NCBI GenBank assembly: GCA_030077755.1
Contig: JAQJZZ010000007.1
Location: 2,108,001-2,172,000 of the forward strand
Source of the DNA: Filosporella fistucella
Taxonomy: Eukaryota > Ascomycota > Leotiomycetes > Helotiales
Reading direction: 5' to 3'
DNA: 64,000 nucleotides
The notes under the pieces were generated by a model, which worked only from the letters and a program-made list of their open reading frames with translations, had not been told where the DNA came from and did no database searches. The number at the start of each line of letters is the position of its first letter. Position 1 is the first letter of the stretch. The translations under genes and the position numbers were made by a program. This document shows, one piece after another, positions 35,515 through 46,417 of the stretch.

Positions 35515-36984
35515 TCAACTCCTGGCTACTTCTCCGTCTCCATCCCTCACACTTTCTTCGTCACTCCTTCTCTCGTCCTTTATCTCCACCATCTCATGTT
35601 TATACAATTTCATATTGATGAACATAGCCCACAAGCCCAGATCATAACATATCCTCAACGACCCCGCCACTACAAACGCAATCCAGAACCTATCATTCCC
35701 AGCCAAAAAGCCAGTCACACTCGGTCCAGCCGTCGCAGCCAGAGTACGCAACATAGAAGTGATACCCATCACAGCCGTCCTCTCTCCTGGTTTCACAACC
35801 GCAGCTATAAACGCCGAACGAGGCGCTTGATCCATATTATTCAATCCCGTCCGCAGGAAGAACAGCGCCACGGTGAAGAAAATACTCGATGGAAGAGGGA
35901 AGAGAAGGACTGCGGCGGAAGATGGTAAATGTGTGAATACCATTGTGTTTATAAGTCCTAGATGTCGAGATAGAGGACCAGAGAATATGGTTGAGCAGGA
36001 GGAAAGGAAATAGGATATGGATGTTATATCGCCGAGTCGCGATTTTGAAAGACTAAATTTGAGATCCATGTAGTAGACTGTGAGAGAGTAGCCTGTCATT
36101 CCATCCGCGAGCGAGTCGACTATGAGGAGAAACCAGAGTTTATACATGATCGAGCGAGTTTCCAGCGAGATCTGCGCAAAGTAGGATTTCTTTTGTGGAG
36201 GAGTCTGATCGATTCCCGGGCGATGAGATGGGGAATCTTCCTCCTCGTCATCAGAGCCATTCATCTCATCCAACAAAATCTCACTTTCCTCCACCGGATG
36301 CACTACTTCCTCTCTCCTAACCTCGCATTTCTCACTCATCAAGACCGTGAACAGCATATTCAACACCCCCATCGCAGAATACATATAAAACACAGCATGA
36401 TACGCATCCAATAACGTCCATCCCTCTCTCGCCTGCAAGTAATGCACCACCCTCCCACTCACCTCTGTTCCCACCGCCGACCCTAAACTAGCAGTCGTAA
36501 CATACCAAGCCAACACATCCGCTCTCGTCTCCGGAGTCGTGAGATGCGAAAGCGTACTCTCCTCAATAGCTCTAAACGGTCCAAAATCACTTCCCGTCGC
36601 CGAAATAACACCCACCACCGCCGCCCCCAACAGAACCCAGAAATTCTCACTCAACGCAAACGTCACCCCCGAGCAAACCATCAGTAACGATCCAAAGAAC
36701 AGCACTTTTCTCCGGCCGACATGGTCTGCTATCAGTGTCAAGAGCACGGAAAGTAGAACATCGCCCAGAAGAGTTAGGGACATGAAAAGCCCGATCTTGA
36801 AATCAGAGAATTGGAGAGAGGAGAAGAAGAGAGCGAGGATCAGCGCGTTGGTGCCGTAGGCTAGCATGCGCGTGCTCCGGCTGAGGACTATGAGGTAGGC
36901 ATCTGGGCCTGTGGAGTGTAGGGAGGAGAGGCCGAGTTCCTTGGAAAGCCATTTTATGTTTTTGGAGGGGGAAAGGGAGGGCAT
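35515..36984 (-). CDS. Major facilitator superfamily transporter
   Basis: Single exon, 489 aa. Twelve hydrophobic segments are arranged as two groups of six around a hydrophilic loop (about residues 215-260, acidic: NGSDDEEEDSPS). The loop 2-3 motif is present as LIADHVGRRKVLFFGSLL, the classic MFS signature A. The second half contains PLSRHLGLINTMVFTHLPSS and FLRTGLNNMDQAPRSAF. This resembles the fungal MFS group related to YCR023C-like or unknown-substrate permeases; I cannot assign a substrate. Its position next to a prenyltransferase suggests a possible export role in a secondary-metabolite locus, which is inference only. Confidence 0.88.
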   Translation of the reverse strand: MPSLSPSKNIKWLSKELGLSSLHSTGPDAYLIVLSRSTRMLAYGTNALILALFFSSLQFSDFKIGLFMSLTLLGDVLLSVLLTLIADHVGRRKVLFFGSLLMVCSGVTFALSENFWVLLGAAVVGVISATGSDFGPFRAIEESTLSHLTTPETRADVLAWYVTTASLGSAVGTEVSGRVVHYLQAREGWTLLDAYHAVFYMYSAMGVLNMLFTVLMSEKCEVRREEVVHPVEESEILLDEMNGSDDEEEDSPSHRPGIDQTPPQKKSYFAQISLETRSIMYKLWFLLIVDSLADGMTGYSLTVYYMDLKFSLSKSRLGDITSISYFLSSCSTIFSGPLSRHLGLINTMVFTHLPSSAAVLLFPLPSSIFFTVALFFLRTGLNNMDQAPRSAFIAAVVKPGERTAVMGITSMLRTLAATAGPSVTGFLAGNDRFWIAFVVAGSLRICYDLGLWAMFINMKLYKHEMVEIKDERRSDEESVRDGDGEVARS

Positions 36985-38185
36985 TTTTGTAGATTGCGAA
37001 AGATAGAATGCAGATTTTGGAGGAGAATTGAGGTTTGGTTTTATGAGGAGAGGGTGAATGCGGGGTAGGCATGCAAGTGAAGATATATTTTTATGAAATT
37101 ATATGGATAGGTGGTCGTGAAAGTGGGGTAGTCGATAGATGCAGTTTTTGCCCCATTTTAAGCAATATGGATTTCTTATTGGTGGTATGCAGAAGTGAGA
37201 TAATTGGTGCCGGAATGCCGTCAGTGGCCGACCTCGGCTGCTGATCGATTGAATCAAAGGGACTGATTATGGATGTCATAATTTGAGGAGATGAGAAGAG
37301 TTCGGGTGCTCGGCGGCTTCAAAAAGCGTAGAGGAAACTTTGAAGAGTGGTGGATTGAATGTATATGTGAAGAAGAGGCAATTGACTGCGAGTTTTCGTG
37401 TGACAAGCTAAGTGATCATGTGAGATCATGTGACCAGGAGGTACAAGAAAGTGCTCCATTTTGGTATTTAGCTTACTTTCCGTCATTGGATAACATTTGC
37501 CTTGAGATGCCGGCTAGTAATATATATTAGGCAATGGAAGTGTAAGTCAAACAGCGCGAGAAACTGCTCTCGCCGCATTGTGTTGGGTACGGCTTTATCA
37601 TTTTCGCCCCCTTAGCTTAGCAAGAGACGGCCCTCTGTTTTGTCTCCCCTTCTCTCTCCCACACGCACTTTCTCTCTTTCCTTAGACCCTTCGAAGATCC
37701 GAGACTATTAGTTTCTTAGACATACCATAGACCTGTGTCGCTGACACTTTGATCAAGATCCATTTTCAAACACTAGTCTAGACTCTCTTTGACGCTCTGG
37801 GATTTCCCCGCGGAATCACATCGTGGGTGAGCGGAAAGTTAACTGCTATGATTTTGGAGTTCCATTTGCGTGAACACTTAAGCTCTCCATATATTTTACT
37901 GGAAATGAAGCACTAATGAAGACCGATTGGGTGGTAAAGAGTCTTCGCCGTAGACCTCTTGCAAATTACTGCCCAGAAAATCGCCCTTTCGGATGTAGCC
38001 GCGTTTCCTCGTCCGTAAAGACTAGTTTGAGTCCGAACACTGTCTTGTGAAACTTAAATCAATCACTGATATATATATTCGTTGAATCTCTGAGTTATAA
38101 CAGTCATGAAGCTTGCTTTCGATTATAATTAGTCTTCACACAAAAGCAAACTTTGAGCATTCGCATCCAAACTTAACCCGTTACC
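36985..38185. other. Intergenic, 1.2 kb
   Basis: Upstream of the MFS gene and of the aldolase pseudogene, which are divergent. A pyrimidine-rich segment at about 37,640-37,690 looks like a promoter. No gene seen; the 79-codon frame at 37291-37530 has no domain. Confidence 0.5.
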
Positions 38186-39235
38186 ATGCCGGCTACAATC
38201 ACACCCGCAGACCGCAAAGCCTGGATTAGATCCAAGTACCGCGGAATCTAGAACCTCCTATTCCCATCATTCGGCCCCGATCTTGAAACGCTCGACGAGG
38301 AAGCAATTCGTTGCGACTTCCGCTTGGCAATCTCAAACGGCTGCTTCTCGACAATGTTTGCCTCGATCGGTCAACCTGTAGATGTCGCGATACAGGCACT
38401 GAAAGGGGCAGGTAAGGAAGCAAAGAATATAATTCTTGTTGGAGCTTTCATTGAATATGCCACGCTGGAGGACAATTTGTAACTAGTCAGAGAAGCTGTT
38501 TGCAGTGGGTTGCAGCCACGTTCTGGTCATATATCACCGACCATGACGCCCGAGTCCGAAGATGATGTCTTTGCATAGCTTCGTGATATGATTGAAGCAA
38601 CTGATATCAGTATCGTTCTCTACGCTGCACCTCACAAGAGCATTGCGAAGTTCTCTCCAAGCGGTGTCCCTACCAACGTTTATGAAAAGCTGGCAGACCT
38701 GCTCAATGTTTGTGCTATGAAACTCAGCCAGACCATCGATCCGATTCTTGCACTTCAATGTTGTGTACGTTTAGGAGACAAGATGGTTATCAATTGGGTC
38801 GCACCTGAACTGATGCCACTCCTCAGACGGGTATTCGACTTACAATGGTCGGGAGAATGGTCTATTGAAGGTGTTCAAAGTCCAGGCAAACCATTTCTAC
38901 ATTAATATGTAGACTTCATCGCTAAAAAAGACCTTAGAAAAGCGGAGGATCTCTATTGGAAGTTCTATCTTGCCTGGAAGCTATTTCGTGATTTTCAAGT
39001 CCCGAAGCTGAAGATAGGAGGCCATCCTTGGCAGCATTTCAAATATTATCAGTGGTTGACAGTAGGGAATGGTGGTTTGATCCACACCAAGAATCAAACT
39101 CCAGAACAGGCGGGGGCGTAGACTGAGGTGGATGGTCGGGCCATACGGAGAACACTTGCCAACATTGGCATAAAGTCACAAATGCTTCAGATGATGAGTT
39201 CATCGTTGGTGTTGAGAATTCTTGTAGGGGTGTAA
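38186..39235 (+). pseudogene. DapA-family (dihydrodipicolinate synthase-like) aldolase pseudogene
   Basis: From ATG 38186 to TAA 39233-39235 one frame is coding-like for 350 codons without any frameshift, but contains five in-frame stops: TAG 38249, TAA 38480, TAG 38576, TAA 38903 and TAG 39119. The restored family context at these sites fits Trp or Gln. DapA-like features are VLYAAPH (the YNxP-type segment), VCAMKLSQ (the Schiff-base lysine region) and a C-terminus DGRAIRRTLANIGI typical of class I aldolases of this superfamily. The true substrate cannot be told. All five stops are TAA or TAG, reachable from CAA, CAG or TGG by CpA-to-TpA changes on one or the other strand. Confidence 0.75.
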
Positions 39236-39348
39236 AGGCAAGCGAGTTTGTAAATCGTCCACATTACAAGTAGTTGCTGCTGTAGTAACTTGACTTGACT
39301 TTATAGTGGTCTTTGATAGCAACATGATTATGTGCTCGATTAGCATAA

Positions 39349-39555
39349 ATAGAAACAGTCGCTCACAAATTTAACACCGATAAACAATTCGAATTGACCA
39401 ATAAATTTCAATATTGTGAAAATGAATTCCTGACTGTCTACATCCATGCAGCAAAGACTACCTACCCGGCTTACCTGCGGAACCAAGTTGGTAAATGGAA
39501 CCGACTTTCCGAAAGACTGGTAAACAAGCTCAATGAAGCTCTAAAGCATTCATAG
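39349..39555 (+). pseudogene. Orphan C-terminal coding remnant
   Basis: A frame of about 67 codons without an ATG, ending in TAG 39553-39555, reads as a charged helical peptide (KWNRLSERLVNKLNEALKH near the end). It starts after a stop at about 39,343 and overlaps the last 26 bp of the opposite prenyltransferase. It may be the tail of a lost gene, or chance. Confidence 0.3.
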
Positions 39556-41115
39556 CGGGAGAATAGTACAATGTGATGTAAGGCCCCTTTTCCCTTGAAT
39601 ACGTGAATGAGATGTATGTATGAGAAGGTTCAGAGCCACACCCATCTTCCGATTTTCTGGACGAGGTTAGCATCCCAATCATTTTCCCAGGATGGTAACT
39701 CACAATACATCCCGGAGATTAGCATGTGCTGCAGCGGCATACTCCCAGTCTTGACTCTTGAAGAAAGTTTGAATACGATCATCGATCTGTTTCGGGCTGA
39801 GTCCACAAGTCCAACTCGGGATATAAAGCTTGACATCCGGTAGCGCTATACCTGGCAAGATCTCAAGTCCAATAAACATAAACGCAGGCTTTACCTGCTC
39901 CAGCTCTGTCCCGCCAAACAGGCATTCCCAGAATGTCTTCAAAATATCAAGCCCTTCCTGGATCTCATCCCCCTTTCGTTGTCCATGGAGAGTATAGAGA
40001 TCTTCAATATTTGAGAAAGACACGTCATTGGATTTGACGTAAAGTTTGATTCGAGCTTTTGATGAGTCAATACAATCTATCGATACCATCTCGATGCTCA
40101 TTTCCTTCTCTTCGCCTCCGAGGTTCGAAATGACCTTATTATTGATCTCCTCGCTTGCTTTGCTCTGCTTCGCTAGGAATTTTTCAATGTTAGATAGAGC
40201 TGGGAGTAGAGGTAGAATTGGTGAGTCGAGTCTTCGGACAATATCTAGAACTGTTTCCGTTGTGGATTTTCCAGAAAGTAATGCTCGGCGATGTGGAAAT
40301 AAATATGGTTTTAGAACAGCTTGCGACTTCGTAGAGTCCAAGTCGAATGCCAGGAAACATGTTGGCGGTGCTTTACCGGGTGGAAATAATGATCTCGCTT
40401 TCTCATTCTCGGATGGAGCGACGAACAATTGAGAAGTGAAATATTGCCACCATTCCAGGTCAATGGTAGGACAAGCACCGATTGATGGGAGGGAATCAAC
40501 AAATGACGCTGCTATTTGTTGATTGAATAGATCTGTATCTGTTCCTGCAGCTAGTCCAACAGGCTCAAACGTATATCGAACTTGCTGTTTCTTCCGTTGG
40601 ATATTCCATGAGGGCTCGAATGGGGAGTGTTTGAAGGTTAAATGAGGGGTCCATGTTTGCGAACTAGAGGGCCCTGATCCAAAGGTTGGGATGACATAAC
40701 TTTCAAAGAAGGAGATGTATTGATCTCGAAGAGGGATCGGATAATTGGCCACAGAAAGGAGTGTGTGTAGCAGAGGAAAGGTGGTGCGATGCCAGAATTC
40801 TGCCTCTCCAGTGTTGCTCTGAAAAGTCTCAGGGCTAGGACTGGACACAGGTGTGTCCGGACTTGTGATTGGTGAAGGCAATCGATCTTCCGGCACTTCT
40901 GAAGAGTATCCAGATTCTTCAAATTTTCGTTTTGAACTTTGTGGTCCTTCTAGCCGTTTGGAATTCATGTTTAGATGCGTGTATGACGATCCTTCTTGCG
41001 TCATCTCTTTTTTATCGTAGATTGACTCCATTGACTCATTTGGCGAAGTCTGACCCGAGATCGAAGAGTGCAGTGAGAGGTCTGGGAAAGAAGTTTCATC
41101 AACATCTGCAGGCAT
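39530..41115 (-). CDS. DMATS-type aromatic prenyltransferase
   Basis: Exons are 41115-39704 and 39656-39530 (512 aa). The family (Trp_DMAT fold, ABBA barrel) transfers a dimethylallyl or similar group to indole or other aromatic substrates in fungal secondary metabolism. Visible blocks are WHRTTFPLLHTLL, PLRDQYISFFESYVIP, WTPHLTFKHSPFEPSWN, a QVRYTFEPVG strand, CFLAFDLDSTKSQAVLKPYL, ARIKLYVKSNDVSF, PDVKLYIPSW, and in exon 2 HTYISFTYS followed by GPYITLYYSPAM. The 47-bp intron has a GTGAGT donor and CCAG acceptor. Residues 1-95 form a disordered Ser/Pro-rich extension before the conserved core, longer than usual; I chose MPADVDE because no conserved sequence lies upstream. It appears intact. 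Confidence 0.92.
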
Positions 41116-43061
41116 AGTTACTAGTCGCGGTGGATGAGTAGATATGTGGTATGATGAAAAAGCAGGGCTGATTTTGAATGTCTCTTTTGAAATTATTTGA
41201 GGGTCGGAGAAAAAAAGTGGGAGAAATGGAAAAGAGAAGTTCAGAAGAGTAGACTTCAATACTAGTGTAACGCTCATACATCCCAAGATCTCACTTTCAA
41301 CCCAGCTTCACGTAAGACGTTACCATGGCGGAACCTTGACTGCCAAGCTAAACTTCAGCTCAATCCCAACTCCTTGGCCGCGGGACGGGACGGAAAGTCG
41401 TCTCAAGACATCTGTGCTTTGTTGCTATACATAAAGTAAGATCATACGAGTATTAAAGTGAGCAGATCGACATCGGGACTCGTGGATTCATCATATGCAG
41501 CGTCTTTCAGTACGACTTACAAAATTCACTGCAACGAATTAGATTTGGGAATAACTATAAAGCCAGATTTCTGTGTTTATTGAAGCCTAACTTCTTGTGA
41601 GGTGAGTAGTTCATATCGTCAGGGTGTCATCTTTGTATGGGCGATCATTACTGGAAGTCAGACAAAGATCTTCCCAACCCGCCAATTTCGACGTTCCGTA
41701 CGACACTGACTGTGCTACTGTAGCATCAATCGCACCATGGCTTGAAGCAAAGCAAACCAGGATCATCCATTTTGACCGCTTATATTGCTGAATAGCTCAA
41801 AACAAGAACTTGCGGTTATTCGAACAGCACATGCTGACACGCTTGCCAAGTCCGATTGCCTGATTGGGTATAGCTTTTGGAGGCTGACAGAGGCTTTTGC
41901 GGTATGTTCCAGTGCATCGAAGTATGAACCTGGGCGATGAGATACTGCACGGATAGTTCGGACTTCTTGGCGAATGGCTCTGAAAATTGCTGTTGTTCTG
42001 GCACAAACTTCACAAGGTCAAGGTAAGCGAGAGAATAAAGGGGAGGAAGAGCGTGATTTCCACAACACGCCTCAGTCGTATTTTTCTCTGCGAAAGAAAA
42101 GTTGTGATAAATCGTAAACTCCCAGCAAATGCTTAGGCATCCCACCCATATTGCAGATAAGTCGCTCGTTAGGACCATGAAATTAATTGACCACGCAACT
42201 TGGAAACAGCTTCGAAAGACATAAACCCAGCTGAGAAGATGTGCTTTGATTTGCAAGTAGTCTGGTCAATGATTAAGAGCTCGTGAATCTTGGACTCGAG
42301 CTATGTTCTTTATTTTCAGAATGCCTCTAGTCGTGAGATCCGTGCCGCCTTCTTGGCTATCCGAGCAACACGGAGACACAGCTGCGCAAAAATTCCAAAA
42401 ATAGAGACAGCGAGTTCAGTGTGAGCTATACATTGATGTCGATAATAATCTTTTCTCCTTACTCACTCCGAGATATAGGGATCGACGTTTAGAAGGATCT
42501 AGGATTGGCTAATTAATGGATTACGGAGATCACGTGATGCTGATGTGTCTCCGGCTGGTTTGTCTGCTCTAGAGCATTGCAAATTAAAAGATACCTTTGG
42601 TCATTGAGGACTAAGGATATAAGATATATTTGTGATGTCTAATTATCCATTGGAGCAGAGAACACTGCACAGAAAGGATCACAGTCAATTTATTTTTCTT
42701 GCCAATCGACACGTCACGAATCAAAATCCTAAAATCTGGAAGCAAATATTGAGATCACCACATATTCAATAGCCCACAAAGTTCGAGAGTGGCATCCATA
42801 ATAGAGGCTGCACTGGCAGAGAAGATGTTACCATATTTGTAGTGCGGAGTATGTTTAATCGCGAGGAAGAAGGGAATCACATCGGTGGCATCTTCCAAAT
42901 GAGCCTTAAACGGTGTAGTGAAATCACGCATAAGGAGAAGAGTTTGATGTTAATCTTACAATTTAGAAGCAAAAATCGAGTAGAAAAACAAACTTGCTGT
43001 TGTATTCCATTTTGAGGCAGAAAAAAAACATCAAACGACGCAAACTCAACATCGCAGAATC
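41116..43061. other. Intergenic, 1.9 kb
   Basis: No firm gene. A 146-codon minus-strand frame (41816-42256, no ATG at its start) reads reasonably in its second half (ALPPLYSLAYLDLVKFVPEQ) but has no family I know. It may be a relic. The rest has no feature. Confidence 0.4.
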
Positions 43062-44066
43062 TCAAACATGAGAATAGGGTTCCTCGCCATATGCTTCATT
43101 ATCATCACCCTTTGATTTACCCATTCTCCCGAGAGCAGATCTATATCTGTCTTTTCCATCAAGGAGCCCACTTTTCCAGCTCCCACCATCTTTTCCTGGG
43201 ACCCAGTGGTGAGTAGCAGCTATAATTATCAGCAGAAAATTTATCAAAACAGTCGTTACTACTAACCAAACATGCTTGGTGCTTGATTGACATAGACGCC
43301 TTCCCAGTCGCCTTTCTTGGGAGCATAGACCTCATGCGCGATACTAATATGATTAACCTTCTTCTCCCTTGCCAACTTGTTCCACCAATCCCAGACCTTG
43401 CGATGATGTTCTCCGTGTGCAAATTCTTGTAGCTTTTCGTGGGTCTTGAAGTAACAAATTGTCATCACTTCAGACCCAGCTTCACGATCACAGGAATTCA
43501 TCCAAGCACTTCCGCCGAGATATCCGTTTGATGGAGAGGATGTTTCGAGTGTGTAGATTAAGTTGCGCATAAGGTCTGCAACCTCTTTGAAATGTGGTGC
43601 AAAGATACCGAGGGGACTTCATCTGTTAGTGCATGGAGAAAATTCAAGTATTGCGTTGCGGAACCTACTGGTTAGAGCGCGCAAATAGCATAATAACACA
43701 TATACCGCCATCTGTAGCGCCCTTCTCTCCGCTCACTTCTCCTATGTCCGGAAACACAGCTACATGCTTACCGAGAGCAACGCCATCCATATATGAATGT
43801 TTGACTATGCCAAGGCACATCAGCAACCAATATCCAAGTCTGTACCCTAGAGTAATTATTGCAGGAAGTATAGCCAACGAGGGTCGGATCGGAAGAGTCA
43901 GTAGAACACATTGAAGCACAGCTCCAACAAGGAGCCACGTAGTGATTTTGAAGTTGTCGCGGATGATATGCGTGTCTATGACGGTAGATAAGAGTGGAGA
44001 TGATTCTTTTCGGCCATAACCCCTAAATATCTGGCTTGGTGGCTTAAGGGGGATATTCTGATCCAT
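43062..44066 (-). CDS. Af470-like monooxygenase family protein (DUF4188)
   Basis: Exons are 44066-43669, 43616-43267 and 43219-43062 (301 aa; phases close). Family members include the ABM-type monooxygenase of the fumagillin cluster (Af470). An N-terminal hydrophobic region (TWLLVGAVLQCVLLTL, then LPAIITLGYRLGYWLLM) is followed by the ferredoxin-like domain: the exon-1/2 junction reads RSNHPLGIFAPHFKEV, then GSEVMTICYFKTHEKLQEFA, HRKVWDWWNKL, ISIAHEVYAP and ATHHWVPGKDG with a basic tail. Intron 1 uses an AAG acceptor (43617); it gives the family's NHPLG motif, whereas the upstream CAG acceptor would meet a stop. Its closeness to the DMATS gene suggests the same pathway. Confidence 0.88.
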
Positions 44067-45659
44067 TATTCCACACCTCGTGGTTATAGCAGGAAAATTT
44101 GGTCTGATAACGATCGAATGCTTCACGGGCGCCAAAGCCTCTGACAGAAGGGAGATGTTTGTATTCTTGTGTTCAAAGAGACAAGCTTGATGCCGCGACA
44201 AAAAAAAGTAAAATGTTGGTCCGGGCTCGATAAATAAATGTTGAAATACCTCCTCACCCCCAGACGATGAAGTGAGTGTATTGAGCAAGCTGACAGCAGC
44301 CCCTAGTAAATGTGTTGCTTTTGAAGATTACCTTCAACTTTCTGACTATTACATAGGGACTGCGAGCTTGCGAGTCTACTATTGTACTGAAGAGCCAGTC
44401 ATCAATCGCGAGAGACCAAGATCACGCGATGACCAGACAGTCGGATTGATCATCCAAACCATCAAGGTTTCACTTGTCCCGTTAAGCGTTAGAGGACCGA
44501 CTTGAGTGCATGAGACGACGAATCAGCGATTCGGCTGGAGATAGACTGTGGCTGGCAGCTATATTAGCGTGATTTATACTTTAGGGCTGACAACTAATGA
44601 GTCTAGAATAGTAATTAGGAAGTTGGTGGAAGTGCCATATAGTCAGGACGTGGGGATATATACATGGTTTTGTAAGTGCAAGAGAAATAAATTTTTGCGA
44701 AGGATAGTAGGAACTCTTACAACTTCATCACGACAGACGTGTTGGATACGGAGAGTTTGATCGAGCCAACTTTTCAAAGAGTATTCAACGGGGGCTGATT
44801 TACAGTTTCGGTGGCGTCTTCAGCCCTCGATAAGCGGGAATCAATCATAGTATACACCGCACACTTAAATATAAGTCATCACTGTGATTAGTGTTTTCTA
44901 ACACGAGCTGAATATACCCCGCTATGCACTGGCAAGAGGGTCAGCTTGATTGTAGCCACCACGGAGAGAAAGTCTGCTTTAGATTAGCGAGTGGCCATAG
45001 CCTTTTGAATTACTCCACAGTTTTGCGTATGGTAGTAAGCTAGAGAGTAATCAAATAAAGCCTTCGCCACGAAGATTTTAGCTGTCCAGATTTATGTGCT
45101 TGCGGATGTTGCTAGGTGACCGAAGAACATAGTGTACAAGTTGCAGTTAATTGAAAGTGATGCGAGCTACCCCAAAGGCATATTATGTCTTTGAGATAAA
45201 CCACTGTGAGGGGATTACATATGTCCGCAACATAGCGACGCGTGCCAGGTTCCCAGAGTTTTACCGAGGCTCTATAACTCGACCAGCAATACTTTCGCAT
45301 TGATCTTGGAACAAAACGTGATAGTGTACTAAATCTTCGAATTAGTAAACAATTGTCATTATTGCTGGTTAAATGCCAATTATCATTCTCCTTCTGTCTC
45401 CCGAACCATCGACTCGTCTAAGTTAATGATATGACATACTGCCTAGACACTTATTCATCGATATGATCGAGCAAGATAACTTACACTACTTGCTCCATTG
45501 GCAAAGTGAGTAGATAAGAAGGATACTTGAAGATACCAACAATGAAGGTGCAATCAAAGATGCAAAATTAGTCCCAGCAGTAGACTGGGTTAAATCATGA
45601 CACTTCTCTCGCACAATTCAATATAATCTATATAACGAAACCATCTCGAAATCGTTAGT
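44067..45659. other. Intergenic, 1.6 kb
   Basis: No supportable gene on either strand; scattered short frames only. The first 250 bp form the promoter of the monooxygenase gene. Confidence 0.45.
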
Positions 45660-46395
45660 TAATCAATTGAGCGGACATTCACCATTCCAGGTCCCAAAAG
45701 GAACCTAGAAGAGGTTTGCCAGTATCACGGCGTGTAGCAAGTCACGTACTTATAGACCTTCCTGAGTATTGTTTCCTGTTCTGAGATGGATCAAGCCGAC
45801 CTGCACACTTTCCTCAAATATTTGATCGATATGTGGATCTTGAGTCAAATACTGGCTTACGGCCCGATCATGGATCTTCACGTGGTCCATGAGACTGAGT
45901 AAGCAAATTCTCCCTTTGAGTGATCTTTGTAGCAAGGGAACGGAGTATGATGTATCCACTGCTCACACGATTGCCTCGGATCTTCTGTGCATTATTGTTG
46001 ATCCAAACTTCTAGTCTCTTGTGTAATTGTCACAAATCATCAAACAATCCCCATTGATCATGTCTCAATTTCGGCTGAATCGATGCAGAGTCCTCGCTTA
46101 ACACCATAAAAGGGACATAAGAAGCAAAAAGTCGAGCTTCTTCTGAGACTCAAGGTCCGTTGTTGTTGTCGCTGATTTGATCCCATCTATTCGAAGCAAA
46201 TTAGTTAATATGTACCCGATTGCTCGAAATTGGCACGGCCCGAGAATTTTCTTTGTTAACAGCTATTGAAATGAATCCTGAACCGTCTCTCGTAAATAGG
46301 TCTGGATCCAACTGGAGAATAATTTCCCGGAGCTTACACACTGCTCATTGAATTCAGTATTTTCCTCGAGGTAATTCCTGATGACCGCTTCTTGC
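45660..46395 (-). pseudogene. Decayed minus-strand gene remnant
   Basis: On the minus strand a single frame from about 46,390 reads VIRNYLEENTEFNEQC, then from about 46,340 LREIILQLDPDLFTRDG, ASYVPFMVLSEDSASIQPKL, DQWGLFDDL, LHKRLEVWINNNAQKIRGN, interrupted by TAA and two TGA codons. A shifted frame continues (45959-45750: VDTSYSVPLLQRSLKG to GNNTQEGL) and fades after further stops. The amino-acid texture is that of a real protein, but I do not know the family. Confidence 0.5.
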
Positions 46396-46417
46396 GTTCT
46401 CCGCACGGGTGAGAAAT

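Noticed and set aside
41816..42256. 146-codon minus-strand frame next to the DMATS gene
   Set aside because: Starts at a TTG, no recognisable family, no splice partners found; kept only as a possible relic in the intergenic note.
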